Positions 10,648 to 22,416 of a DNA stretch of 64,000 nt are shown here, piece after piece. This DNA is from Myxococcales bacterium (GTDB taxonomy: Bacteria > Myxococcota_A > Polyangia > Haliangiales > Haliangiaceae). The notes beneath the pieces were generated by a model that was not told the DNA's origin, did no database searches, and was given only the letters and a program-made list of their open reading frames with translations. The stretch is from NCBI GenBank assembly GCA_016717005.1, contig JADJUF010000049.1:248001-312000 (forward strand), read 5' to 3'. Numbering within the stretch: the stretch's first letter is position 1; each line of letters opens with the position of its first letter. The position numbers were made by a program, and so were the translations under genes.

Positions 10648-12177
10648 ATGCGCGATGACGCCTGGACCGAGGAGATGTTCCGCGCGTTGACGACGCACTC
10701 GGCGGACATCATCTCGCTGCTCGATGGTGACGGTCGGCTGGTCTTCAATTCGCCCGCCACGCTCCGCATCAACGGGTTCACCCCTGAGGAGCTGCGAGGC
10801 AAGGACACCTTCGAGCTCATCCACCCCGACGACCACGCCGAGGTCGCGCGGGTCTTTGGCGAGGTGCTGGCGCAGCCAAACGCGCTCGCGACCGTCGAGT
10901 ACCGCTACCTGACCAAGGACGGTCGCTGGCTGTGGATGGAGGCCATCGCCAGCAACCAGCTCGAGAACCCGGCGGTGCGCGGCGTGGTCGCCAACAGCCG
11001 GGACATCTCCGAGCGCAAGCGGCTCGAGCAGCAGCTGCTGGCGGTGCAGAAGCTCGAGAGCCTGGGGGTGATGGCCGGCGGCGTCGCCCACGACTTCAAC
11101 AACCTGCTCGCGGTCATCCTCGGCGAGGCCAGCGTGCTGCGGCTCGGGCTGCCGCCGGAGACGGCCGCCGCGCTCGCCACGATCGAGAGCGCGGCGCTGC
11201 GCGCGCGCGAGCTCACCCAGCAGCTGCTCGCCTACACGGGGCGGCAGGTCACGCCGGTCGAACCCACCGACCTGCACCAGCTGATCCACGAGCTGACGCC
11301 GCTGCTGCGGATCTCGGCCCGCGGCGGGACGAGCCTGCAGCTCGACCTCGCCGCCGGCGTGCCGGCGGTCGTCTGCGACCGCGGTCAGCTGCGCCAGGTG
11401 CTGCTCAACCTGGTCATCAACGCGACCGAGGCGATGGGCGGTGGGGGGGAGGTGACGGTGCGCCTCGACCACCGCCACGTCGGCGCGGACGAGCTCGCGG
11501 CGGGCCCGCTGACCGCGTCGTTCGCCCCGGGGCCGGCGGTCGTGCTCGAGGTCGCGGACGCCGGGACCGGCATGCCCCCCGAGACGGTGCAGCGCATCTT
11601 CGACCCGTTCTTCACCACCAAGCAGACCGGCCGCGGGCTCGGGCTCGCGGCGGTCTCGGGGATCGTCCGGAGCCATCAGGCTGGCCTGCGCGTCGAGTCG
11701 ACGCCCGGCCTGGGCTCCCGGTTCAGCATCTACCTCAGGCCCTCGCCCGAGGCCGAGGCGCCGGCGCCGGCGCGCGCGGCCGTCCGCTTCGAGGGGACGG
11801 CGCTGGTCGTCGACGACGACCCGCTGGTGGCGAGCACGGTCGGCAGGGTGCTGCGCGCGCTCGGCTTCGAGCTCGTGATCGCGCACGGCGGTCGCGAGGC
11901 GGTGGCGTCGTTCGCGGCGGCATCCCGCCCGTACACGGTCGTGGTGTGTGACGTGCTGATGCCGGGGATGAACGGGCCCGAGGCGGTGGCGCAGCTGCGT
12001 GCGCATCGCCCCGACCTTCCGGTGCTGTTCATGTCGGGCTACACGCCCGAGCCCGGCCTGCTGCCGAGCGGGACCGAGACCACGGGCTTCCTGGCCAAGC
12101 CCTTCGACGCCGACGGCCTGAGCACGGCGATCGCGCGGCTGGTCCCGGGATCGGTGCGGCCGGGCCGCCCCGGCTGA
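10648..12177 (+). CDS. Hybrid sensor histidine kinase: PAS - HisKA - HATPase - receiver
   Basis: Cytoplasmic hybrid kinase, about 509 aa from ATG 10648, chosen because the PAS domain begins soon after it; ATG 10597 would add 17 unlikely residues. PAS about residues 8-120 (SADIISLLDGDGRLVFNSPATLRINGFTPEELRGK ... RDISERKRLEQQL). Phospho-acceptor H-box GGVAHDFNNLLAVILG; ATP-binding boxes NLVINATEAMGGGG (N), DAGTGMPPE (G1), FDPFFTTK (F) and GRGLGLAAV (G2). The C-terminal receiver has the acidic pair DDDP, phospho-Asp in VVVCDVLMPGMNG, and Lys in FLAKPFD. No transmembrane segment. No partner regulator is adjacent, so it may signal through its own receiver or a distant protein. Confidence 0.92.
   Translation: MRDDAWTEEMFRALTTHSADIISLLDGDGRLVFNSPATLRINGFTPEELRGKDTFELIHPDDHAEVARVFGEVLAQPNALATVEYRYLTKDGRWLWMEAIASNQLENPAVRGVVANSRDISERKRLEQQLLAVQKLESLGVMAGGVAHDFNNLLAVILGEASVLRLGLPPETAAALATIESAALRARELTQQLLAYTGRQVTPVEPTDLHQLIHELTPLLRISARGGTSLQLDLAAGVPAVVCDRGQLRQVLLNLVINATEAMGGGGEVTVRLDHRHVGADELAAGPLTASFAPGPAVVLEVADAGTGMPPETVQRIFDPFFTTKQTGRGLGLAAVSGIVRSHQAGLRVESTPGLGSRFSIYLRPSPEAEAPAPARAAVRFEGTALVVDDDPLVASTVGRVLRALGFELVIAHGGREAVASFAAASRPYTVVVCDVLMPGMNGPEAVAQLRAHRPDLPVLFMSGYTPEPGLLPSGTETTGFLAKPFDADGLSTAIARLVPGSVRPGRPG
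12155..12177 (+). terminator. Possible GC hairpin at the end of the hybrid kinase gene
   Basis: GCCGGG (12159-12164) and CCCGGC (12169-12174) form a 6-bp stem with a 4-base loop overlapping the last codons and stop. The gene is convergent with the macroglobulin gene. No U-tract follows, so intrinsic termination is uncertain. Confidence 0.25.
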
Positions 12178-12264
12178 CCCGCTCGCCGGCCGGCTCAGCT
12201 CGCCGGGTGATGGACAGGCCGGCAAGCGACGCCGAGCCCGCCATCGCGGCGCAGGATCGCGCGG

Positions 12265-15200
12265 CTACTCGACGACGACCTTGTCCGAGGACGATCGGCC
12301 GAAGGTCTCGGGGTGGTACATCTCCTCGGCCTTGGTCGGCGGCACGACGAACGTGCCGGGCGTGGTGGCGCGGGCGACGTAGGTGTAGTCGTAGACGCCC
12401 TCCCACAGGAGCGACGTGAAGGCCTCGACCCGCTCGTCGCGCATGTTCTGGTGCTCGTACCAGGTGCGCGACCACCACCAGTAGCGGTTGCCGCCCTTCG
12501 CGGGCTGCGGATCCTGCGGCACCGGGCCGGTCACCGCCAGCGCCGGGTTCATCGGCTCGAGCCCGGCCGGCAGCGGATCGACCAGCGCGACGTGGTAGCG
12601 GCGGCTCTCGGCCACCATCGACAGGCGCACGCGCACCCGGGCGCCGGCCTTGATCTTCCACGAACCGTCCGGATTCCGGACCACGTCGGCAGGATCGTCG
12701 ACGGGCTCGTACCGGCGCAGCACGGTGAAGCCGTAGTCGGCGGCGGCGAGCTGCAGGTTGGCCGGCGCGTAGGTCATGCCGACCCGGTAGTAGAGGCGGC
12801 CCTTGCCGTCCTTCTGGATCACCAGGTCGGCGGGGCCCTTGCTGGCCTTGTCGGCGACGGTCTGCATCGGGATGTCGATCGCGAACCGATCGGTCTGCCG
12901 GCCCTTGAAGGCGTGGTCGCCGGCGTAGCCGTCGCCCAGCCACACCTTCGCCACGAAGTCCGGCGTCACCTGCTCGTACTCGTGGAAGTACAGGTCGAGC
13001 GCCGACAGCACGAAGACGTTCTCCTGCGTCGACTCCCAGCGCCCGGCCTTGGCGTGGCCGAGCAGGCCGATCACCAGCTTGGGGATGAGGTCGCTGGCGC
13101 GGGCCTCGGCGATCAGCGACTCGAGCACGATCGCGTCGACGCGCCGGTCGCTGTGCAGGATCAGGTAGGCGCCGTCGGTGACCGCGGTCGTGAAGTTCGC
13201 GGCGGCGGCGGTCTCGGTGACCTTGTTGTCGAGGTGGCGGACGATGGCCTTGCGCTCGTCGGCGGCGTCGGCCTGCTGCGCGACCACGCCGAGGAGCCAG
13301 CCGACCGCCTCGAGCGAGAGCTGGTCGACGCCGCCGGCCTCCTTGATCAGGCCCCGGGCGCGCGCCACGTCGCGATCGCCCGCGAGCGTGCGGGTGTAGA
13401 GCGCGTACGAGGTGATCGTGCGCCGGGTCTGCTGGTCGTAGTAGCTCGGGTAGCGCCGCTCGATCGTGCGCAGGTACTCGAGGCCGCGGTCGAGCGGGCC
13501 GCGCTCGATCGTGAAGCCCTTGGCCTGGGCGCGCACCATCGCGTTGACGACGTGCACCGTCAGGTACGGCCACGACTCGTAGCCGCGCTGCCAGAACGGG
13601 AACCCGCCGTCGCCGTTCTGCAGCGCGTACAGGCGCTCGAGGTCGTCGCCGACGCGGGCCTCGAGCTTGTCCTTGCTCGGCAGCCCCGGCGCCGCGAACG
13701 CCGCGAGCACGTCGCGCAGATCGGCGATGCCGGCCACGCGCGAGCTGATCTGCTCGCTGCACTCGAACGGGTACGCGATCAGGTACAAGAACGCGTCGGT
13801 GAGCGCCTGGAGCTGGGTCGACGAGGTCTCGACCTGGAGCCCGCCGAACTGGGTCACGACCTGGCCCGGCAGCGCGATCGGCTGCTTGATCGCGCCGGCG
13901 TCGATCTGGCCGTAGGTGGCGAAGGCCTCGGTCGTCGCGGGCGTCCACACCGGCAGCGCCACCTCGGCGGCGTCGGCGCCGGCCGACGAGGTCGCGACCA
14001 GCTGGAACCGCGCGGTGCCGGCCATCACGGCCGCGGCCGGGAACCGCACCTCGGCGCGGTCGTTGGCGGGCACGGTCACGCGCCGGCCGGCGCCGGCGGT
14101 GAGCCGGGCGTTGGTCGCGCGCACGGCCACGTCGATCGCGAGCGGCGCGTCGGTCTGGTTCTGCACCACGACCGGCAGCTCGAACGTGTCGCCGAAGTTG
14201 AGGAACCGCGGCGGCGACGGCCGCACCATCACCGGCAGCCGCGCGGTCAGCGCGCTCTCGCCCTTGCCGAACTGCCGCTCGCCGGCGACCGCGATCGCGA
14301 TCAGCCGGTAGCGCGTCAGGTTGTCGGGCAGGGTCAGCGCGACCGTGGCGGTGCCGTCGGCGCCGGTCTTGACCTCGGGCGCGAACGCCGCGAGCGGGTT
14401 CAGGTTCGTGCGCACGGCGATGCCCGGCGGTGACGCCGATGACGCGCTGGCCGACTTGGCGCCGGACGCCGCCATCTCCTTGTCGGCGACGTCTGGCACG
14501 CCGTCCGCGTCCCGATCGCTGCCGGCGGCGGCGCCGACCGTAGACTCGAAGGTGCGGCCCTCGGCCGGGATGTTCTTGGTGTACCCGTCGCCGCCGAGCG
14601 CCTGGCCTGCGGCCAGCCCGGTGACGTCGGGCTGCGCCAGCTTCACGAACGAGCGCAGGCGGTGGTCGGTCGCGCCCAGGTCGCGCTGCTGATAGAAGGT
14701 GTCGATCGGGTTGGCGAACTGGAAGCCGGTGAGCGACAGCACGGCCTCGTCGACGGCGATCACCGCGACCTCGGCGCCGCTGACCGGCTTGCCGGCCGCG
14801 TCCTTGACGGTGACGCCGAGCGAAGTCTTGGTGCCCGGCGCCAGCTTGGCCGCCTGCGGCGTGATCGTGACCGCCAGCGTGCGGTGCCGCGGCGGGACCG
14901 CGAGGTTGATCGTGCCGACGCCGTAGGCCGGGCGCTTGGGCAGCGTGGCGTCGGGCTGGCCGTCGTCGCCGACCCGGGCGCTCATGCCGACCAGGTCGAC
15001 CTGGACGTACAGGTTGGGCGTGTAGCCGTCGGTGATCGGCACCGTGACCTTGTGGGTCGGCCCGGTCATCGTGAAGCGCGACGACGAGACGATGCCCGAG
15101 CGGCGCACGCTGAGCACGCCCTCGGCCGGGTAGAACGGCGCCTGGATCAGCAGCTCGGCGGTGTCGCCGGGCCGGTACTCCTTGGCGTTGGGGATGAGCG

Positions 15201-18200
15201 TCACCTGCTCCTCCTCGACGTCGCGGGCCGGCGGGGTCTTGCCGCCCGAGACCCAGACCGTCAGCTCGGTGCGGTTCTTGCGGCCGCGGTCGTCGGTGAC
15301 GACGCCGGTGATGCGGTACTGCCCGCCCTCGGGCGTCGTGAACGAGCACAGGCCGGCGGCGGCGGCCGAGGTCAGCGCGCACGACTGCACGTCCTCCTCG
15401 GTCTCGACGTACCTGCCCTTGTCGTACTTCCAGTCGAGGCGGACCGCCTGCAGCTCGATCGGCCGGCCGAGCACGGCCTGGCCGTCGAGGTCGACGTCGA
15501 TCGCCTCGACCTCGATCGGCTGGCCCTTGTCGACGTACGGCCGCTTGCTGCGCAGGCCGACGTAGTGGACCGCCGGGTGGATCAAGAGCGTCGTGGCCGC
15601 GTTCCACGCCTGGCGGTTGACGTCGGTCACCGACGCGTTGGCGCTGACCGTCATCGGGGTCGGCGGGTTGACGCCGAGGAAGTCGAGGTGCAGCACGTGG
15701 GCGCCGGTGGCGTCGGTCTTGCCCTGGTGGTTCCAGCTCTGCGGCGCGGTCCAGCCGCCGCCGTCGTCCCACCACCGCCGGCCCCAGCCCCACCACGGCA
15801 CCCACTTGCCGAACGTGAAGTCGTCGCGGTTGGGCGGCGTGAACGTGGTCTCGGTCGCGGTCAGGGACCAGTTGACGTCGGCGCCGGCGAGGCCGCCGCC
15901 GGCGAAGTAGCTCGCCTGCACCGTCACGTCGGCGCTGCCGCCGATCACCTTGATCGCGTCGTCGGCCTTGGCGCTGACCTCGTACTCGGGCCGCCGGAAC
16001 TCCTGGATCTGGAAGCCGTGGTAGCCCGAGCCCGACAGCCGGCCCTTGGCCTCGAGCTGGATCGACGCGTAGCCGAGGTTGGGCGTGCCCGGCAGCTTGA
16101 ACATCAGATCGAAGCCGCCCAGCGCGCTGACCTTGACCGTGCCCTTGGTCAGCTCGTTGCCGATCGGATCGATCACCTTGTAGCTGACCGACGACACCAG
16201 CCCGGCGATGCCGGCGACGTCGCCGCCCTCGCGGCCCTGGTGCACGCGCAGCCAGCCCTTGACCCGCACCTCCTCGCCTGGCCGGTACATCTGGCGGTCG
16301 TCGGTGATGTGCCAGAGCAGCTGATCGTCGACGTCGCGCTTGCGCCACTGCGGCTCGTCGCCCCACCAGCCGTAGCCGTCGGGCACGAACGCCACGTCGT
16401 CGCCCTTCTTCGCGACCAGCATGCCCGGGCCCGTCAGGCCGCGCGCCGACAGCGCCATCACGGCCGTGCCGTCGTCGCCGGACGTCGCCGCGATGCCCCA
16501 CGGCTCGATCGACAGCGCCGCGTCGGCGACCGGCGCGCCGTCGCCGAGCCGGTTGACCCACGCGTGCAGCTCGCCGGCGTCGACCGCCGCGTCGACGCCC
16601 AGCCGGGTCGACTGCGCCCAGGTGATCAGCCGCGGCGGATCGTAGCGCTCGCGCCACGGCGACGGCTCGATCACCGCGATGACGTGGCCGAGGCCGCCCT
16701 TGAGCGCGGGCGCCAGCTCGACGTGGGTCTCGGTCAGCTCGTCGTCGGCGCCGCCGACCTTGATCACCTGATCGAACACCTTCTTGCCGGGCAGCGTCGG
16801 CTTCTTGCGCTGCCACTGGTTGTTCATGTACTTGCCGAACGCGGCGTAGTCCGACGGCGCGACCGCGTAGAGCGCGACCTTGAGCCCGTCGTAGTTGGTC
16901 GTGAACACGTCGAGCGTCGGCGCGCGCGCGCCGGGATCGAGCACGACCAGGCCCGACGGGCCGTAGAAGTTCGGGTAGGCCTTGCCGGTCTTCCACCGCA
17001 GCTCGGCGTCCTTGCCCAGCGTCTGCCCGAAGCGGTCGAGCACGCCGCCCGACACCACGGTCTGGTACGCGGTCTGGCCGGCGGTGAGGCCCTGGACCAT
17101 GACGTAGTTGCCGTTGGCGGTCACCGCCGCGCGCGCGATCGCCGGCGTCGTCACGACCTGCGCCGCGTCGAAGCGATCGACCTCGAGCGGGTTGTTGAAC
17201 TCGATCTGGAACGGCGCGCCCGGCGGACACTCGCCCCAGCCGCACTCGGCGCGCACGATCTGGAGCGGCGGGTACGTGTCGAAGCTGAAGGCCTGACGAT
17301 CGGCGGTGCGGTTGGGGCCCTCGGCCGACGGCGTGCCCGGGCCGACCGTGACCTCGACGTGGGTGTCCTTGGGGAACGGCTCGGTGGCCGCGAACGCCAG
17401 CCAGCGGCCGTCCTGCTCGGCGGCCTTGGTCGAGTCGACCAGGCTCTTGACGACCTCGTGCGTGGCGATCTCGGCGTCGGTCAGCAGCCGCGTGGCGTAG
17501 GTCTTGCCCCCGCCCTTGACCGTGATCGTCGCCAGCACCGCGGCCGGATCGATCTGCTGATCGAAGCGCACGAACATCGGCGCGTCGAGGCGCTGGGGCC
17601 CACCGCCCGGCCAGCTGGCCTCGACCCGCGGCGTCGGCGTCGTGAACGTGAACCGCTTGGCGTCGGCCAGCACGTTGCCGGTGGCGCTCTTCGTGCCCTT
17701 GGCGACCGCGACCGTGTAGGTCGTCGCCTGCGGGAACCGGACCGTCGGATCGAACACGATCGTCTTCGTGCCGAGCCAGCGCCAGCGCCCCGGCGGCGTC
17801 GGCGACAGCGTCACCGGCACCACCGCCGCGGCGTCGTCCTGCGACGTCACCGCCACCATCGGCTGCGAGAACGTCAGCTGCAGCTGCGGCGCCAGCGGCA
17901 CGTCGCCCTCGGGCGCCCACCGCAGGAGCGTCAGCGGCTTGCCGGCGTCGTTGGTCGCCGGCGGCGGCCCCGCCTGCGGGTTCGGCACCGGGAACGTGCC
18001 CCTTGATCGTCTTGCCGGTGCGCGGCGGCGGCTGCGACCGGTCGCGCAGCGCGAACGCCTGCGTGTCGTCCGGCTTGGCGCCGACCGGCGCGACCCGATC
18101 GAGGATCGCCTTGGCCGCGGCGTCATCGAGCTGCTGCGTCGGCGGGAGCTGCGATCGGTCGGCGGCCGGCGCCCCGGCCCGGCCATCGGACAGCCGCATC

Positions 18201-18367
18201 GTCAAGCCCGGCTTGTCGTCCTGGACCAGGGGCTGACCACCGGGCGTGACGACGCCCGAGCCGCCGCCGGTGGGCGGGCGCGACCCGGCCTTGGGGCCGC
18301 ACGAGACCGAGACGAAACACACGAGCGTAGCCATCGCGAGGCTGCGGACCATCGGACTTCGCTTCAT
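12265..18367 (-). CDS. Bacterial alpha-2-macroglobulin lipoprotein, single-base frameshift near the N-terminus
   Basis: Periplasm-facing protease trap, about 2033 aa when corrected. ATG 18367 gives a lipoprotein signal (MKRSPMVRSLAMATLVCFVSVSC, Cys 23). The frame runs to ...RTGKTIKG, then meets CCCC at 17999-18002 (plus strand); removing one base joins it to GTFPVPNPQAGPPP and the rest. Domains seen: repeated Ig-like/MG segments, bait-like region, A2M domain (VALTLPDNLTRYRLIAIAV), thioester motif in YPFECSEQ (near residue 1530), alpha-helical thioester domain with FPFWQRGY, and receptor-binding-like C-terminus (YDYTYVARATTPGTFVVPP). A Ca-binding thrombospondin-3-like insert (DRDADGVPDVADKE) sits near residue 1280. 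CxEQ suggests an active thioester. No pbpC partner is adjacent, unlike E. coli yfhM. Confidence 0.88.
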
Positions 18368-18582
18368 CGATCTCATCGAACGCTCCTGGGGCCGAGAATG
18401 TCTCGACCGGCCGTGGGTCTCGCGATGGTGGACCCTGGGCCCGACCGGCGACAGTCACCACGCCCCAGGATCGCGACCGATCCGGTCGCGGCGCGGCAGC
18501 TGACCTCGACGGCGGACTTCGCCGCCGGGCCGCGCGGGGATCGCAGCGGACCGGAGGGTCCGCCGGTCAGCCGCGACCAGAC
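18368..18582. other. Intergenic region with two hairpins upstream of the macroglobulin gene
   Basis: About 215 bp. Contains two clean stem-loops: CGCGACCG (18472-18479) with CGGTCGCG (18483-18490), loop ATC; and GCGGACC (18546-18552) with GGTCCGC (18557-18563), loop GGAG. They lie between the stop of the rightward neighbour (read leftward) and the start of the macroglobulin gene, so may act as a terminator pair or leader structure. No clear -35/-10 pair was found. Confidence 0.4.
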
Positions 18583-18605
18583 GTTGTCAAAGTTGACACC
18601 GTCCC
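18583..18605. repeat. 23-bp direct repeat, copy A, containing a TGTCAA-AG-TTGACA dyad
   Basis: Copy A reads GTTGTCAAAG then TTGACACCGTCCC. It matches copy B at 19449-19471 at 21 of 23 positions. The copies flank the gene at 18610-19248. Copy A holds a perfect 6-bp inverted repeat (TGTCAA / TTGACA, 2-bp spacer) and ends five bases beyond that gene's stop codon. Confidence 0.65.
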
Positions 18606-18609
18606 TGCG

Positions 18610-19248
18610 TCAGTTCGCCTCGAGCGCCGCCAGCAGCTCGCCGACCGCCTCCTCGGTGCGCTTGGCGAGCGCCTTGGTCACCGGCAGGTCCTCCTCGACG
18701 AGCAGCGCGGCGAGGCGCCGGGCCGCGCCGATCAGCTGGCCGCGCACGCGCTCCTTGCGCTCGTCGTCGGCCTCGGGGAACGCGACCTCCTTGAACTTCT
18801 TGGCCAGCATCGGCGCCTCGGCGCCCTCCTCGAACGCGAACCGCCGCATGTCGGCCAGCGTGGCCTCGTCGGCGGCGCCGCGGTCGGTGGCCTTCTGCAC
18901 GAACTCGATCGCGGCGATCGACGGGATCGGCTCCTCGGGCATCGACCGCGCCCGCTCGAGCACGCTCGGCGCGCTCGACTCGAGGAAGCGGTAGCTGCCG
19001 AGCAGCTTGGCCACCGTCGACGACCGCATGTGCAGCTCCTTGCGGCAGTACGAGTCGAAGTCGGTGAAGCCCCAGCGCCGCCACGACTCGCCCTTCTGCA
19101 CCCGGGCCAGCGCGTCGGCGAGCTCGAGCCAGGTGCGCTTGAAGGCGCGGGCCTTGGACAGGGTGTCGGCGCGCTCGGGATCGCCAGACACCGCCAGCAG
19201 GCGGTCTTCCATGGCGCGGTCGGTCTTGGTGATGATCTTCGAACCCAC
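18610..19248 (-). CDS. Uncharacterised protein, probable DNA-binding (HTH-like) N-terminal half
   Basis: Not recognised by name. 212 aa from GTG 19248, or 200 aa from ATG 19212; the open frame extends to 19554 but its first ~100 residues are Arg/Pro-rich and cross the repeat, so I exclude them. The part AFKRTWLELADALARVQKGESWRRWGFTDFDSYCRKELHMRSSTVAKLLGSYRFLE looks like helices ending in a helix-turn-helix-type segment. The rest is charged and helical (KKFKEVAFPEADDERKERVRGQLIGAARRL, AKRTEEAVGELLAALE). No signal peptide or TM segment. Flanked by direct repeats and short palindromes, so it may be part of a small dispersed unit. Confidence 0.7.
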   Translation of the reverse strand: MGSKIITKTDRAMEDRLLAVSGDPERADTLSKARAFKRTWLELADALARVQKGESWRRWGFTDFDSYCRKELHMRSSTVAKLLGSYRFLESSAPSVLERARSMPEEPIPSIAAIEFVQKATDRGAADEATLADMRRFAFEEGAEAPMLAKKFKEVAFPEADDERKERVRGQLIGAARRLAALLVEEDLPVTKALAKRTEEAVGELLAALEAN

Positions 19249-19448
19249 GGCGCGCACGCTATGCGATCCCTCTGATCCGAGCACCCCCCGATGGCGGTTC
19301 ATCGACAACGCGGGAGCCACGCCGGTGCCCGCCGGACGACCCCTGGGTCGCGGCCGGCGATGCTGCCAACGTTCCCAGCCGCCGCGATCGGCCGTGCCCG
19401 CGGCCGCCCCCGCGGCCGGCGCGAGCGTTGGGACGCGCGGCCCGAAAG

Positions 19449-19471
19449 GTTGTCGGAGTTGACACCGTCCC
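19449..19471. repeat. 23-bp direct repeat, copy B
   Basis: Copy B differs from copy A (18583-18605) only by GG for AA in the dyad spacer side (GTTGTCGGAG then TTGACACCGTCCC), so its inverted repeat is imperfect. It sits about 200 bp upstream of the start of the flanked gene, in the divergent region before the antistasin-like lipoprotein. Same orientation as copy A, 866 bp away. Confidence 0.65.
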
Positions 19472-19499
19472 CCTCTCTTCTCCGTGCCTGGCCCCGCCG

Positions 19500-19521
19500 C
19501 CGGCTCAGAAAACTGAGCCGG
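19500..19521. terminator. Strong 9-bp stem-loop
   Basis: CCGGCTCAG (19500-19508), loop AAAA, CTGAGCCGG (19513-19521): a perfect 9-bp stem with an A4 loop. It lies 60 bp ahead of the lipoprotein start, so it may be a leader hairpin, an operator, or the end of a transcription unit. No poly-T follows on either strand. Confidence 0.45.
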
Positions 19522-19580
19522 ACGGCCGTGATCCCGAACGCTTGCGCCCGGCACGGAAGCTGCTCATCCTCGTGGCCACC

Positions 19581-20327
19581 GTGCGCCTGGTCGTCCTCGC
19601 TCTCGCCCTCGCGGCCGCCGCGTGCCCGGCGTCGTACCAGGCCAGCGAGCTGGGCGACGACCTGGTGCCGACCGCGGGCTGCGTGATCGACGACGACTGC
19701 GTGCTGGCCGGGCCGAGCTGCTGCGACTGCCCGAGCTACGCCACCGGCGTCGACAGCGGCTGGCTCGAGACCTGCGCCAACGTCGCGTGCACGCCGCCCA
19801 CCGACGGGAGCTGCGCGCCGCTGGTCGCGCGCTGTCAGGCCGGGACGTGCATGGCCGAGTGCGCGCCGATGAGCTGCGATCTGTCGTGCGCGACCGGGTT
19901 CGCCGCCGACGAGTCCGGCTGCCTCACGTGCGCCTGCGCGGAGAACGGCGCCCCCGCTGGCTGCACCCTCGACACCGACTGCGTCGAGGTGCCCGCGGAT
20001 TGTTGCGGCTGCGCCCGCGGCGGCCGCGACACCGCGGTGCTGGCCAGCGAGGTCGACGGCTTCGTCGGCGCGCTGAACTGCCCGCCGAACATGGCCGACG
20101 TGCCCTGCCCCGACGTCTCGACCTGCGTCGCGGGCGAGGCGCCCCAGTGCGTGTTCGGCCAGTGCCAGCTCACCACCGCGGGCGCGCCGCCGCCGATGCT
20201 GCCCCCGGGGGCGTGCGGGCGCCCCGATCTGCCGCCGTGCCCCGACGGCGAGGTCTGCCTCATCAACCAGGACCCGGGCGCCGGCCCGCTCGGCCTCGGG
20301 GTCTGCAGCCCGACGCCGATGCCGTAG
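19581..20327 (+). CDS. Cys-rich lipoprotein with antistasin-like repeat
   Basis: Secreted lipoprotein, about 248 aa. GTG 19581 (or GTG 19572) directly precedes a signal peptide VRLVVLALALAAAAC with lipobox AAAC. The mature protein has more than 30 Cys in spaced pairs, including two related blocks: CVIDDDCVLAGPSCCDC ... CQAGTCMAEC and CTLDTDCVEVPADCCGC ... CVFGQCQL. Between them lies CDLSCATGFAADESGCLTCACA, which fits the antistasin-like pattern (C-x3-C-x2-GF-x3-x-GC-x2-C-x-C). In animals antistasin domains inhibit serine proteases; in myxobacteria similar domains occur in surface proteins of unknown function. Role here is unknown. Confidence 0.75.
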   Translation: MRLVVLALALAAAACPASYQASELGDDLVPTAGCVIDDDCVLAGPSCCDCPSYATGVDSGWLETCANVACTPPTDGSCAPLVARCQAGTCMAECAPMSCDLSCATGFAADESGCLTCACAENGAPAGCTLDTDCVEVPADCCGCARGGRDTAVLASEVDGFVGALNCPPNMADVPCPDVSTCVAGEAPQCVFGQCQLTTAGAPPPMLPPGACGRPDLPPCPDGEVCLINQDPGAGPLGLGVCSPTPMP

Positions 20328-20372
20328 CCCGGTGCAGCACCGGGGCCCCCGTCGGGATATACTACCGGCCAC

Positions 20373-22324
<1,952 letters not shown>

Positions 22325-22416
22325 CCGCGATCACACCGACCCAGCTCGGGCGATCCGGCTCCCCTTGGTTCTGGCACGATGACCAAGCTGTCCCTCCCGC
22401 CGCTCCCCGAGGTCCC

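Larger units (their letters stand above)
19249..19580. other. Divergent intergenic region
   Basis: About 330 bp between the leftward HTH-like gene and the rightward lipoprotein. It holds direct repeat copy B, GC-rich short palindromes (around 19380-19440), and the strong hairpin at 19500-19521. It must carry promoters for both genes; TTGACA at 19459-19464 within copy B could serve as a -35 box, but I see no convincing -10 at the right distance. Confidence 0.4.

Noticed and set aside
17999..18002. Programmed ribosomal frameshifting in the macroglobulin gene
   Set aside because: No slippery heptamer, stimulatory structure or conserved reason; five other genes show the same one-base pattern, so indel error is simpler.
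14662..18006. Long open frame of over 1100 codons opposite the macroglobulin gene
   Set aside because: Arg/Val/Gly/Leu-biased composition with no domain; it is the complementary-strand shadow of a real gene in GC-rich DNA. Similar long frames opposite or beside both RND pumps were rejected for the same reason.
22372..22388. Sigma-54 promoter (TGGCAC) before the TPR gene
   Set aside because: TGGCACG is present but no GC dinucleotide lies at the required spacing for the -12 element.
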